Shown: positions 1-12,321 of the stretch, in pieces
Numbering within the stretch: the first letter of the stretch is position 1
Layout of the letters: every line of letters starts with the position of its first letter
Assembly (NCBI RefSeq): GCF_027942865.1
Contig: NC_134521.1
Location: 23,316,949-23,380,948, forward strand
Reading direction: 5' to 3'
Length of the DNA: 64,000 bases
From: Odontesthes bonariensis
Taxonomy: Eukaryota > Chordata > Actinopteri > Atheriniformes > Atherinopsidae
Translations under genes and position numbers: made by a program
Notes under the pieces: generated by a model
The model's database searches: none
Seen by the model: only the letters and a program-made list of their open reading frames with translations
Told to the model about the DNA's origin: nothing

Positions 1-300
1 TAAGGAGCGGGGAGGCGGTGCGGTGGCCGCCGCGCGAGTGAAAATATGCGATTCGCGCGAGTTCAAAAAATCCAACTTTGGCGAAATATTCGTGCCAGAC
101 AGCCTATCAGCGTTGAGATTCTGGACGACAGTGACATGGAGACAGATGGACAGGCGCTGTTTGTGACATGCAGATGGGACAGCACATGGAAATTAGCTTC
201 AAAGCTACAATCTGGTGCAGGTCATCTCTTTACTTTGTAATTAATGTACTTTGCACATGGTCCCTGACAAAATAAAATAAAAACATTAAATCACCGCCTT

Positions 301-721
301 CTCCAGGAGCACCCCAGGCCCATCAGGACCCAGCCCGACGACCCGCTCGGGAGGACCGGCGCCGCGATCTCTTGGCAGGACACCATGCCACAGGCGCCCC
401 GCAGCTGAAACGGAGCCGCGGCCCAGCTGCGGAGCGCCTGCAGCCGGCGTCCCGCCGAGAGATCACGGCACCGATCCTCCCGAGCAGGCCACCAAACTGG
501 GTCCCGGCGAGCCCGAAACACCGCTGGAAGCGGCCGCCACGGGAGGATCGGTGCCGTGATCTCTCGGCGGGACGCCGGCTGCAGGCGCTCCGCAGCTGGG
601 CCGCGGCTCCGTTTCAGTTGCGGGGCGCCTGTGGCATGGTGTCCTGCCGAGAGATCGCGGCGCCGGTCCTCCCGAGCGGGTCGTCGGGCTGGGTCCTGGT
701 GGGCCTGGGGTGCCGCTGGAG
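301..721. repeat. GC-rich long inverted repeat (182-bp arms, 57-bp spacer)
   Basis: Positions 301-482 and 540-721 are reverse complements of each other over 182 bp, with no indel and only a handful of mismatches. The spacer is 483-539. A third, direct copy of part of the left arm (roughly 353-395) recurs at 751-793. The block is far more GC- and CpG-rich than its surroundings. Long open frames cross it on both strands, but these come from the base composition and symmetry and resemble no protein I know. It could be a fold-back mobile element or an inverted duplication of a GC-rich minisatellite. An assembly fold-back artefact is also possible. Confidence 0.85.
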
Positions 722-793
722 GCAGCCGTCATCCAGACGGAACTCATGGAGGACCGGCGCCGCGATCTCTCGGCAGGACACCATGCCACAGGC

Positions 794-1400
794 TAAAGAC
801 ACAATGTCAGCATTTGGATATATGGATCTCGGCATTTTATCAAAACATGAATGCCAACATTCACAGTTCGGCATTCAACATGTTAAGCAGCTGGTCATGA
901 ACTGTGTTAAATTTTCATTTTAACACCCCCTTTTTTTAAAAAAAATCCCGGGGGAAAACCCCCCTGACCCCCGTTAAAAATTATTTTCATGTCTGGGCTA
1001 CAGCCCCGAATGTTTGCTCAAGCTACAGACGCCCCTGCGTTGGAGGGCATTTGGGTTCCAGCGTACGCCATGTTTCAGTAGGAAATCCACGCAAGTCTTG
1101 TACATGAGGCCCCTGGTGTTTATCATGGAGCAGGAAAAGGACCACAATGAAGACTGCTGGGCACTCAGAAGTAGATATGTTTGTAGCAGGAGGCTACATA
1201 CCAGATACTGATCTGATCAATGATAAGCAGGCACTGGTGAATAAGTGGCTGGTGATGGTGAATAAAAAGGCAACTACTCGTTCAACTTGGGTGGCAAGTC
1301 AGCTACTGGTCGGATCATGTCTTGTCTAATTTGCTGACTTTGCAGAATAGCTCCTTCTGGAGATGCTGATCGAACGTACGTTTATGGATCCAGTCTTCGC
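794..1400. other. no gene recognised
   Basis: Short open frames only, none with a recognisable domain or splice context. A run of A/T next to a short C-rich segment lies at 922-975. Nothing supports a gene here. Confidence 0.5.
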
Positions 1401-1402
1401 CC

Positions 1403-2163
1403 CTTTCACACTGAGACCCGCTACCTTTGCGGGTCCAAATTGCACCTTCGACCCGCGTCGAGCAATGTGAAACCTTGGCGTGTTGGTGACCCGTGTCGCC
1501 TGAAGCCGAGTTCAGGGGGCGTTGCCTAGTGGCAGAGCGTCACACGAAACACATAAAATGCTGGGCGTGTACAATGACGTAGGCACAAGCCATGCGTCGG
1601 AGGTAGGGTTAAATACACCTGTCTGCATCAAATTTTTCAAACAAACGATGGCGGGACACCTTGAGATATCGTTTATGCAATTGTATATGCAGTTCATGGA
1701 GATGTTACTTTACGGTGTGTGAATGGTTACAACGTGGGATGCCGCCGATGAACATATGCGGAGAATACGGGAGCACTATAACCTCCAAATTGAGGAAATC
1801 CAGCTACAATTTGAAGCAGAAGAACGCGAACACCGTCCCCGAAATGTGGCGGTAAATAACGTCCTCTGCTCGGAGGCTGAGGAGCTCGCGGACCTCCTTG
1901 TCTCCCCAGCTGGCCATATTAAAAAATGTCTCCAACTTGATGTAGGCTAAAATAGAGTAAAACTTGTCCTCACCTGTCGCTGTTGTTCTGAATCAGCTGT
2001 CCATTCTGTCTTTTAAACTCCTCACGCCACGCCACGCCCACGTCCGACCCGCGTCGATTGCGTTCACACCAAACTCGGCTCGGCAAAAAGACTAGGGTCC
2101 GACGCGGGTCGAAAGGCGAGTCGAGTTGACGCGGCAGCCCGGGTCGGCAGTGTGAACGCAACA
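1403..2163. mobile_element. probable non-autonomous DNA transposon remnant
   Basis: The left end (from 1403, TTTCACACTGAGACCCGC) and the reverse complement of the right end (to about 2163, GTTCACACTGCCGACCCG) are similar inverted termini. Further subterminal repeats of the GACCCGCGTCGA type lie at about 1449 and 2046, as in PIF/Harbinger-like fish elements. Between them, short open frames (1648-1722, then 1723-1950 with a charged, coiled-coil-like stretch) look like decayed element coding sequence. I could not define a target duplication and cannot name the family with certainty. Confidence 0.35.
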
Positions 2164-2319
2164 GCGGACACGCTAAATTCGCAAATTAAACGCGGGTTAT
2201 TCGGCAGTGTGAACTTATAGAGTGAACTTTTACCAAGAGACTTTTTTTTTTTTTCAAAAGAACACCGGAAGAGAGACTGCCAGAATGAGGAGAGAGAATC
2301 TTTGCGCTTCACCATTTTT

Positions 2320-4460
2320 GTGAGACATAAACAATTAAAAAGCAGTTCTTTTTCAGAGTGAGAGAAATATATACATTCATTTGTTACGTTGTGGGTGCAA
2401 ACAGGAAATAATGTTTAATGGATGAATTCATACTGCAAAACAGGAGGTGTGGTAATAACAGTGATCTGTATCATTTTAAAGAAAGTTTCAACTCTTTTTG
2501 GCAAGTTGAACTAAGATATTTGCAGTCTTATCTATCAGTGTCTCAACCACGTAATTTCCCCTCTCTCCCACAGAGAAATACTTTTCCTGTGTTTTTGCTA
2601 AACAGATTTAATTTTCAGCTGCTGCTGGTGGTTCAGAGGACAGATTCTCTTGACAAATACACCTTTCAACAAATCTCCAAAAATGTGAATAAAAGAACAA
2701 TCCACAAAAAAAGATAGTCCAAGTTTATAACCACTTAGTGGACTGGCAGATGCAGCAGTAAAAGGAACACTCCATCAGCTAATGCTCGAAGCGGAGTAAA
2801 AAAATTCAAAGACCTTCGAATAAAAAAAAGTGCCTCAACAGAGCGCAGCCTTTGAAGGGCAACTCTCCACTTGTATTTGCTTGGTTTATAATGATCTTCC
2901 CTGCCCTCCTCTTCACACTGCCTGAGTGGGTTCATCCTTTCCCACTGTAGCTCTCCCAGGACTCCAGCTGAACAGGCTACCTGTTGTCTGCATGTTTCCC
3001 CAATTACAGTTTTCTCCTGAGTAAGCATACATTAGGTGACTCATCAAGAACTACTGTCTGCCAGAGCTGGCTGGATCAGAGTGTATTATTTCAACATCAG
3101 TATATATTTCAGGCTGAGAGTGGAGGCCATAAACTTAATGGGTTAGTTCACTCAATAAAGCAGTAACTTGTATGACTTGGAAGTTGGCCAAAATATACCA
3201 TACCCAGAAGTGATGCTGGTGGTTTGTTCGGAAGAAATCTGAGAGGAGGCGAGGGTGCGCGTGGATGTATATGAGTCCTCTTGACTTTCTGGGATTTGGC
3301 TATAAGGGGAATAAACAAATTACAGAAAAAGTGTCTTGGGTGAAAACATTTTGGAAAGCACATTTACATAAACGGGTTTAGAGTTTAGCACCAGGAACTG
3401 AAAGTCCAACCTAAGTGCTGAGCTATGTGCATGTGTTCAGAAATACGAAAGACGTAGTTGCTCGATGCAGCCTCCCCGCTCCGTCTTGATTATGTGTGAA
3501 CCACTCTTTTTCTAACCACTTAGTAGTAAAAAGCTGCACTGCCTGGAAAAAGAGTTACAACGTTTGGAGCTTCGTGGAACACAGGAAACAAAACAGCTGT
3601 GAAATGTTTTAAAGGAAAAGGAGAATGTCTAATTCTATTTTTTCAAACTGAAAAAGACAAAGCTGGCAGAAACCATCCAAGGTTGCACACTGGCACACGT
3701 GTTTTTGTTGTACTTCTTATTTTTAAAAACCAAAGAGACGCTTTTAACCCCACCAGAAGATATTAACGGACAAAGAAAAGAAAAGCAGCCTCACGTTTTC
3801 AGTTCATCAAGGTTAACTAACCCAGCGGAAGATTCTTTTGACATTCTTACAAAGTAACTCAAACCGACACCAGCGAAACCACTTCACAAAGAGCAGCCTG
3901 AAGTTTGGGATCCAGATGTAGTTTGGTTTCCAGATGTGGCTTTACATTTGGAAGAAATCTGCAGCGGTTTTTTAAAGGTAAGACATGCTTTATTAAATCT
4001 CAGCTGTCCTAAAACAAAACTCCTGTCAAGATATCAGCAGACCTTATTTGATCTTTTCTGCTCAGTCTGTCTTCAGTTGAGCCTCCGCTGGTTCTTAAAA
4101 ACAGCTGCGAAAAATATGATGTTCAGATGTTTAAATCACTACAGAAAGATACGATGAACCAATGTATCTTTGTGTTGTTCTTTGTGTTTCCACTATAATT
4201 AATTTACATTTAGAATCACCGCAAGAATAACCGCGACGAAAAACAAGGTGCCATTCTCACTCTGTAACAACTACCTTCTCTCAATTAAAGCATGTTCTTT
4301 TTCCCATGCATTGTCGCTTTTGTTTTTTTGCTTGGTGGTGTGGCTCTTCGTCTGCCATTTCGCTAGCTATTGTGTGTCAGTGAAAGTGAATTTTCGCGCC
4401 GGTCATTGTTCGCTCTTACTGTTGCAATGGAATGGAATTAGAATGTCCCAAAGATAACAA
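2320..4460. other. no gene recognised
   Basis: AT-rich unique-looking sequence with short open frames on both strands. None has family motifs or plausible exon boundaries that I can support. By human synteny the next gene to the left would be the jade2 region, but I see none of it here. Confidence 0.5.
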
Positions 4461-4595
4461 AATAGATACATTGTAGCCGGGGCAGCACGCAGCCACTTAA
4501 CATTTGGGGCTGCGCAAGCAAGCAGCCTCTAGGTGGCACAGACGGCAGTAGCATTAGTTTGAGATGTGTACCTTACCTGGGGTTAAAAAGTAATT

Positions 4596-4707
4596 AGTTG
4601 GCATTAGTTTAATTTTCGGGACAAGTACAGCAAGATTCGGGATTCGGGACAAAAGCTTAGAATTCGGGACTGTCCCGAATTTTTCGGGACATCTGGTCAC
4701 CCTAATG
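4596..4707. repeat. short-motif repeat (TTCGGGAC units)
   Basis: The motif TTCGGGAC recurs several times in both orientations (about 4615-4690) and the block ends with CTGGTCACCCTA, which resembles the end of a common fish interspersed repeat. No partner terminus was found, so this is probably a fragment. Confidence 0.4.
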
Positions 4708-4824
4708 ACATCCCATACTAGCAATATTATTTATGAACATTTTCTTACCTCCCACTGCATCCTGTGAGCCGAGTTCCAGCCGAGTTTTGGCGTTGATGAA
4801 GGTAGTCCGGCTAGTTGGCTGGGG

Positions 4825-5179
4825 CCACAAAAATAAAGCGTTTTGCTTCTCAAAATAATATGCGTTAAACAGAGTAATACATTTGCATCACAAAATCGTT
4901 CATACAGAAAAAGTCAGACCTCACAATCGCTTGGCGCTATTTTCTCTCCCTTCGTATCACTGCGTGCTGTGTAGACCGTGCAGACTGAGCAGTCCCCTGC
5001 TTCAGAGCAGTAAACACCGTAACAGGCGCGGCTGTCGGCAGGTGGCTGAACGCAATTATACAAGGGAGAGAAAATAGCGCCAAGCGATTGTGAGGTCTGA
5101 CTTTTTCCTACGCAACGATTTTGTGATGCAAATGTAGTACTCTTTTGAACGCATATTGTTGAACGCTTTATTTTTGTGG
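4825..5179. mobile_element. MITE-like element with ~120-bp inverted arms
   Basis: 4825-4952 is an imperfect reverse complement of 5062-5179; both arms share the block around GCGCTATTTTCTCTCCCTT. A spacer of about 110 bp separates them. There is no coding capacity. The structure fits a small fold-back or MITE-type DNA element; the family is not determined. Confidence 0.65.
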
Positions 5180-5184
5180 TTACT

Positions 5185-5243
5185 GGTGAAATAAAGACAG
5201 ATAATACCTTATTTATAGGCTGTATTGTCGATGCCTACATATT

Positions 5244-5299
<56 letters not shown>

Positions 5300-5445
5300 G
5301 GATATATGCGGATCTCGAGTGATTTAAATAGCATCAAAGGACACCGACTTTCACCAAACTGTTATCGGTGAGTAGATGAACGTATCTTATACCAGAAACA
5401 AGGTCCAGGTTTTAAAAAAACGAACTTCCCCTTTCAAGTGGCACA
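5185..5445. mobile_element. fragment of a TTAA-type MITE with an internal (AT)n tract
   Basis: This shares its sequence with the right part of the element at 54873-55575: both contain the TCTCGAGTGAT block, then ACTTTCACCAAACTGTTATC, then an end reading AAAAAACGAACTTC. An (AT)n microsatellite occupies 5247-5294. This copy lacks a recognisable left terminus and the TTAA flank on the right is not intact. Confidence 0.6.
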
Positions 5446-5948
5446 GAGAGTCATTGTTAACAGATGTCTCGTGTGCTTTCAAAGTCAAAATGGCTCTTGT
5501 GAAAAAAGGTCATAATTTGCAAGAAAAAGAATTCAATCTGCATGAATTAATTCTTTTACCTTAATGCATCATTTGAAATATATTTTAAAACTGAACAATG
5601 AGGAAAGATAATTCAATAAGATAAACTCTAGAATTAAAAAAAAAAAAACATTCCATGATGGCAACTTTGTACTCTATGTGTATTCGTGTACTAATGACAT
5701 TATTAGTGTTTATATATCAGTTTCAGGGTAGGAATCCTCCATCTCTGAAGCACAAAACGCAATTGTATTACTGTTTAATACCTGCAACAATCGAGACTGT
5801 CAAACTCGTTATGCAGCTTGTAATTCTCTCTCCTCGCTCGATTTGAAAAAGTTGCTTTTACGAGTTGCAGTTTCGCGGCTCCGCCAACGTATGGCGCTGT
5901 TTAAAACAGGCACAGCTACAAGGAGCGATCGCCTCCCTCTTGGCTGCG

Positions 5949-5969
5949 ATGGGAAGTGGCCTTCGTTGA
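5949..5969 (+). promoter_or_regulatory. short upstream ORF in the cdkn2aipnl leader
   Basis: An ATG at 5949 opens a six-codon frame ending in TGA at 5967-5969, 20 bp before the cdkn2aipnl start. If the transcript begins upstream of 5949 this would be a uORF; the transcription start is not known. Confidence 0.35.
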
Positions 5970-5989
5970 GTCGTTCGTCTGAAAGCAAG

Positions 5990-6851
5990 ATGTCGAAGCT
6001 GGACGTGGAGGATTTTATTCAGCAAAACAGAGCTGTGGCCAGCCAGATTGAGACGTATCGGGGTTACTGGGAGAGTAACAAACACTGGGAGCCCAGGAGA
6101 GAGTTCATCCTGCGGAATTTGACCGACTTTGAAGACGAGCAGCTGGACAACCTGGTCTCACTGTCCATGGTCTGGGCCAACAATGTCTTCCTCGGCTGCC
6201 GGTGGGTAAAAACAACATGCTTTCTTGTGTCTGCAGTATATACAATGGGACACGTTTTTGGTCACACCTTTTCCAAGTCGGTTGAGATTTAACTGCTTCT
6301 CATTGTCGGCAGCCATGCTGCATGTCGCGGTTATGTTTAGAGGCTTGGTGCTTAAGTTCAGCTTTTAACCAGCACGTGTTTTCTAGACTTTATATCCATT
6401 CGAAACAACTTTGTTTTCCCCCCTTCTTTCGAAAGTGCAATACGTACAGCATACTCACCAAAGTTTACAAGCGCGGAGGCTTCTTCGTTTGACATTCAGC
6501 CCGCACCTGGGCTCACTACTGCCCCCTGCTTTCCTTACACCGACACAACAAGGAGCTCCGAAACGTCTTAATTTAGAGGTTCATCAGTCCATCACACATA
6601 ATTCCCTCTTTTTGTTAATACCCCTGTATCGCAGCTCAAACTGTGAACACACTTTTATTTTAAAAAGTTTTATAGTTTTAAAGTGTAATGAAGTTCATTA
6701 TATTTACTGAATATATCTCTTTACCATCGGCAGGTACAGCACAGACCTCCTGGAAAAGGTAAAGGAAATGGCTGACGGCATCGTGGTGGAGGACGCACCA
6801 ATTTTCAAGACAAGAGATGAGATTATGAAGAACCAAAAGGTCCGTCTGTAG
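5990..6851 (+). CDS. cdkn2aipnl: CDKN2A-interacting protein N-terminal-like (XTBD domain), complete, 2 exons
   Basis: Coding exons are 5990-6201 and 6734-6851. The donor GTGGGT and acceptor CAG join within an Arg codon, giving 109 aa (the human protein is 116). Almost the whole protein is an XTBD domain: residues about 20-71 carry the family signature LSLSMVWANNVFLGC, followed by YSTDLLEKVKEMADGI and a short variable tail. In this family the XTBD binds the 5'-3' exoribonuclease XRN2, a nuclear RNA-decay and termination factor; that role is taken from the family, not shown here. The start at 5990 is chosen because it aligns with family N-termini; an in-frame ATG further upstream would add non-homologous residues. 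The gene is convergent with ube2b. A poly(A) signal lies at 7229. Confidence 0.95.
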
Positions 6852-7228
6852 GCAAACACACTCACAGGTTCACATGTCCACAGATTAAATTTCTTCATGT
6901 ATTGCTCTGCTCTATCACAGGGTCGGTGACCGGTGCCACTTATTTTGGATCAACCGCATTGGAGTTCAGGATGTGCTGGAATCATCTGGAAACCCCCCCC
7001 CATTTTTATGTTTTTACCACCCTGTAGTTTTAATGGATTTAGAGTCTAAACCTGCTTTTTTTTCCCCCGTTAAAAAGCAGAAAAACTGCTGATTTTAAGC
7101 ATTTGTACAGAAACAGACAAAGCTGTTGATCTTTAACCACGTCTTTAGTGTAATTCTTTTATTTGTTAAATAGTCAAATTCACATGACAGACAACACTGG
7201 ATCTTGTCCTGATGCTTGTCCAATGCAT

Positions 7229-7234
7229 AATAAA
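7229..7234 (+). terminator. cdkn2aipnl: AATAAA poly(A) signal, cdkn2aipnl
   Basis: AATAAA lies 378 bp downstream of the stop codon, in the gene's orientation. It is the first canonical hexamer in a suitable 3'-UTR context. Confidence 0.6.
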
Positions 7235-9599
7235 GGACTTGTTTTCTAATCACTGAAAGATTCCATCTACTTTGAGAACTTGTAATTTCTTGGTTAGTGT
7301 TGGCTGAAAATGGAACAAAACGGTCCTTTTGACGTTTCCACAGTAGAGGCCTGAGTTATGGTTAGTGCTTTGATTCATTGGCTGGATTTTTTTATTTATA
7401 TATTTTTTAAACACAAGCAACAAAACTATGGAATCGGCACTCGTTGAGGATGTTCATTTAACTGTTTTATTGTGAAAGAAACAGATATGACCCAAAACTG
7501 AACAATGTGGCGTAAAACAACCTGAAAACACATGGTTTGGAATCGTTCATTTCATGGGGAATAAATGAAAATTCATTTGGTTCATAGTTGCACCTCTTCT
7601 GGCTTTTCAAATAGCTTTAATTCTTAGGCTTGGATCTCACTTTGCAGGAGTTTGTTTTTTTTCTGTTTGGGTGTCGGTGATGGTTGGTTTGGCTTTGCTG
7701 GATGGAATTCAGATTTCCTTCAGCCAATTTTCTTACAGTTCGTTCACAACCACTGACTCCGTTTCTGCCCATTTCTTTTGTTCCGCTTTTTTTTTTTCAT
7801 ATTTTCAGAAATCTTCCTTGGTTGACCTGTATGGTTCCCATTTTTTTTGTACTCACTCCACATTTTAAAAGGTTTAAATCCTCTTCCAGGGGTCATGTTT
7901 TCTGACAACGAACCCAGCAGAGCAGTTCATCACCATCTGTAAAGCGCTTGTCTTCATATTTAACTGCTGGCTAATTTGCATATTCAAACTTGTAGAGATA
8001 CTTTAGAACTGCAAATGTCAATGCCATGTTTTTTCCTTTAGTAATTAGAAAAAGCAGCGGAATGAACATCCTCCAAAAGCAGTGGTTTTATCATTTTTGC
8101 CAGGGGTTATAAATTCTGACAGTCAAAAATAAGGAAAAAAAATAAACAGGCTGCACTTTTGCTCCAAATGCCATGTTTCCACCCAACATGGCAGATATTT
8201 CTCTCCCCCCACAGCAAAACAAGCTTTTGTCAAAGTCTGAAAAATGTGTTTTATTATGTTTATACAGCATATTTGTTTAAGAATACATGTTTGATTCTCA
8301 AAATTGTATAATATATCCCTTCTGCTTATTAGGTGAAAGAAGTCACGAGCCACAATATGACCTTCAATGTTTAAGAAAAGAGGAATTCTTGATGTTTCAT
8401 GACTGATTAAGCTGCAGTTGGACAGGATTAAGTTGAGAGTTAGCGCTCAGGAGGAATTTTAATTGAGTGGCAGGAATAACTAAGAGATAGGTGCAAGCAT
8501 AAAGCAACTTGAGCCTGCAGAGAACACCTGATATCCCATGCTTGCAACAAGGTTCAAACTGCACGAGAGCAATCTTTGCAGGAGTCTGCCTCGTCAATCC
8601 TCTAAAAGAAAAAAACAAGTATACACACCGGACCACGCTGCTTTTACCTCCTGCTCATTTGTCAATCGGCTCATTTTAATAGAAGGACGTCGCAGGCAAC
8701 AACGTATCGGAAAGTCGTTTACTTTCTGCAACAAGGTGAATCAGAATGGGAGTGTGCCACAGCTACACCCCACACAGTACCTACACCCATGCATTTCATG
8801 GCTCAGAGGCACCTGTGTTCTATCATTTAACAAGGAATGACTGAGTAAATTAGAAATCCCCAGTCCAAGAATTATCTTCACCTTGCGGTGGAAATTACAA
8901 TAAAAGCTCTGTCACGGCCAGCCATAAAGTCATGATTCATTAGCAATGTTGCTGCCTGTGGTGTGCGAGAGCCCAAACCTACAGCATCTCCTAAAATAAA
9001 CTGATATACTGGAACAGACCAGGAATTGTCCTTTATCAGCTGCATTTGTGGTCGACTTGAGGAATAACGATGCTACGAGCTCGAGAAGGCATTTTGTGGG
9101 TTTTTTCCAAAACTTTCAACAGACCGGTTTGCCGACTTGGTCATCAGTGTGTCTTTGCCAAACAGCCGAGCTGTGTGCACACCAGCCGATAAAAGAAACA
9201 AGGGATCTTTTTCAAAAAGAGTGAAGGAAAGAAAACAAGTCCGTAAAACTCAAGCACTAACCGCATCAATCCAGCCAGCCAATGATATATTACAAATTTT
9301 GTTAGCAATAACTTACCTCACATCATGCAATAAAGATAAAAAAAAAAAAGTAAAATTAAAGACAACACAAACATAAGATTCAAACCCCCCCCCTCTACTT
9401 CCTAAAATGCATTGGCAAGCAAGTTAATGTCCATTCAGGTTTGGTTGTTCTTTTTCTTTTTCAGGGTGGCACTTGAGTTTTGATATAATTGCTGTATTTT
9501 TTTTTTCCTTATTTTTTTTTGTTGATGAGAAAAATGAGACTCGAGTACTGGGGTGATGAAGAGAGAGCAATAAAGAGAATACTATAGAGCGAGAAGAGC
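7235..9599. other. intergenic / ube2b 3' UTR
   Basis: No coding exon is recognised. On the minus strand AATAAA hexamers (read as TTTATT on +) occur at 7466-7471 and near 8250. Either could end the ube2b transcript, which would then have a 1.3-2.1 kb 3' UTR and finish close to the convergent cdkn2aipnl. Short poly-purine and poly-pyrimidine runs are scattered through it. Confidence 0.45.
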
Positions 9600-12282
9600 T
9601 CAGACGTCCACCCAGCTCTGCTCCACGATGGCCGTCACCCTCTTTTCGTACTCCCTCTTGTTTTCCTGATAGAGCTGTGCGGCCTGACTGTTAGCTGGGC
9701 TGTTGGGGTTTGGCTCATCCAACAAAGACTGTGGGAGGATAAATGAATAAATAATTATCCTTAAATCATAAACAAACGTGAGTCGGCAGAAAGAGGCATT
9801 TCTGAGGAGGGTCGAGGGTGTAATCAGACAGCACTCTCAGTGAATTCAACCAAAACAAAAAGGGAGTCAAACTGAAATACCTGGATGGAGGTGAGTATGG
9901 ACGACACATCGTATGTAGGGCTCCAGCGATTCTGAAGAATGTCTAAACATATACTGCCATCTGCGTAAACTGGTAAACAGAAAACAGTAGCTTTAAAAAC
10001 AGCACAAGTCACCATTTATGCATTCAGTGAAAGACTGACGACACCAAAAGCTCCTGAAGCTCTGTATGCTGGTTAAATCCTCTCTTATTAAGAGTGCAGT
10101 ATGATCACAGCAGGGAGGAATTTGCTGTCTCACATTGCAGCCAATAGTAGTAATGCAGCTATCCACTGTGAAAATTGAAGATAAAACACAGTGCAGACAA
10201 AAGTAAAACAAACTGTCAAAGTTACACATATTTCCTTTTAGTTGGAAGCTTATGATGCCAGTACAAACACACACACCATAAAAATGAATAAATAAATAAA
10301 TAAATAATCTGGTGGACATTCAGTGGGGTCACATGGCACTGAAAGGATCAGATAATTGCCTAAATTACAATAAGAATGAGTTGAGCAAGGGTAATTATCC
10401 TTGGATATATGGTGGTGAGTGAATCGGATCAGAGGCACAAAGCATGTCATACGATGTACGTATAGGTGACGCTGTACCCATTTCAATTATTGCTAATAGA
10501 GCCACTTCCGGTTGACCCCTTCACCACCAACAACAACAAACTCAGGCATTCGAGAAAATGGCGAACGAAGAGAAAGATGAAGCTACTTCCTTCTACATTT
10601 GGTCTGTGATGAGCTGCTTGTTGCACAAACGCGATGCACAACGGAGCTTTCTCCATCGTGTCGTTTGTTTCTTTCTGACAGCAACAACAGTAATATCGTC
10701 TCTTCCGACTTCCGGTTCACGACCCCGGGAAAGAATCTCAAGCATGCGCAGAACGCAATGTCTAATTCACCACGTGCTTCAGCGTCTACAAGCAGGTTTA
10801 GAGAGACTTTCAACCGAGTTATCTCGGGGTCTTAATCCGATCGCGAGTAACTCGATTCCATCCAATTTCTTGTCAGATTAAGGTGTCTACCTGCACTTAA
10901 TAACTCAGTCTCATTGTAATTTAGTCAATAATCTGATCCTTTCAGTGCCATATAACCCCACCGAGTGTCAGGTTTAACATTGTAAATTCATTCGGATAAT
11001 GGACTGAGAGGAGATGAATCAGAAGAAATTGCCTGAATAGAAGTTCAGGAGGAGCTTGAAACTTTGAGATAATAGATTTGGACCGCAGCAGCACTTACCA
11101 TTTGGATGAAACATTCTGGAGACAAACCGAACCGTGGGGGGCTTGTTTGGGTACTCCTCTGAAAACTCTATCAGCAGCTTAAATGTTCCTGAAGATATGG
11201 GTGGGGGTGGGGTAGAGCAAATAGCAAAAAAGAGAATGAAAAGGGGCAAAAGAAAACAGGTCAGTCCCTCAATGAGGCAGGTATGTTGATTCTGCAGGCT
11301 AAGACGGGAACATGGATGGGATATGACAAACAGAGACAACAAACCCAGAGTGTTCTGCTCAGACCTGAACACTCACGAGCTGCATTTAAGCACACCACAT
11401 CACAGATATATTGTGCCACTTAACTAATGGAGATCTAGAAACACTAAAGCTGGAGTTACAGTTGACGCGTCTGTCACGGCGGTGGCGGACCGTGACGTCA
11501 AAATGACGTTTCAGGCCTGGCGCTTCCCTTGAAAAGACGGCGCAGCGCGTTGTCGTGCACCAGTTGATTTTTGTAACTTGGCGGCGCCAACAACGACAGA
11601 CCAATGTGAGACCAGGTTCAGTGAGGAGGTGCGTTTGTACAGGCAGCTGTACGAAACTGCAGTGAAACAGCACAGGGAGCACGTAAACTCCCAAAACTGG
11701 TGGACAGAGATTGGCAGAACGTTGGGGAAAGAGGGAGAGTTCTGTAAGAATGTGTGGAAGAAGCTACGGGACAGATACGTGAAGGCAAAGAAGAGGGCAG
11801 AGACTCTGTTGATGCCGGGGGGCTTCAAACCTTCACCTCTATTAACTGAATTAAAAAATTAAAATGATCCGAATACTGCAGCAGTATCATTAATGACAGT
11901 GTTCCTGCTCTTCATTGTTTTCTTCTCCACTTTCGTGGTTGTAGAGTAGCGCTAACCTTCACGTAGCAGCGCCACCTCTGTGACGGAGAAAATTGCAACG
12001 ACTGGCGCATCGACTTGCGCCACTATACATGGCGGGCACGAACTCGTGACGTCATCAACACCGCTCACGCGAGCAGACGCGGCAACCATGCTAGAGCCTT
12101 AAGAGTTCAGGGTTACAAAAATGAGCAAAACTTGTGCAACTGTTGAACTGGAAAATGAAAATAACATTCCGTGTTTGGTCACTATTTAGTTGACATCAAT
12201 CCTAGATTAGTGTGGGACAAACAACAGAACTACAGCATTCATTTCAGTGAGTTTAAATCCAGACCAGACAAAAACTGGTCTT

Positions 12283-12321
<39 letters not shown>

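Noticed and set aside
372-923. 183-codon open frame and overlapping frames on both strands
   Set aside because: They run through the GC-rich palindrome; repeated PSRAGRR/SGSSGW-type peptides on both strands are products of the inverted repeat, with no known domain.
7671-7905. short frames rich in Phe/Ser
   Set aside because: Low-complexity translations of T-rich DNA in the cdkn2aipnl-ube2b gap.
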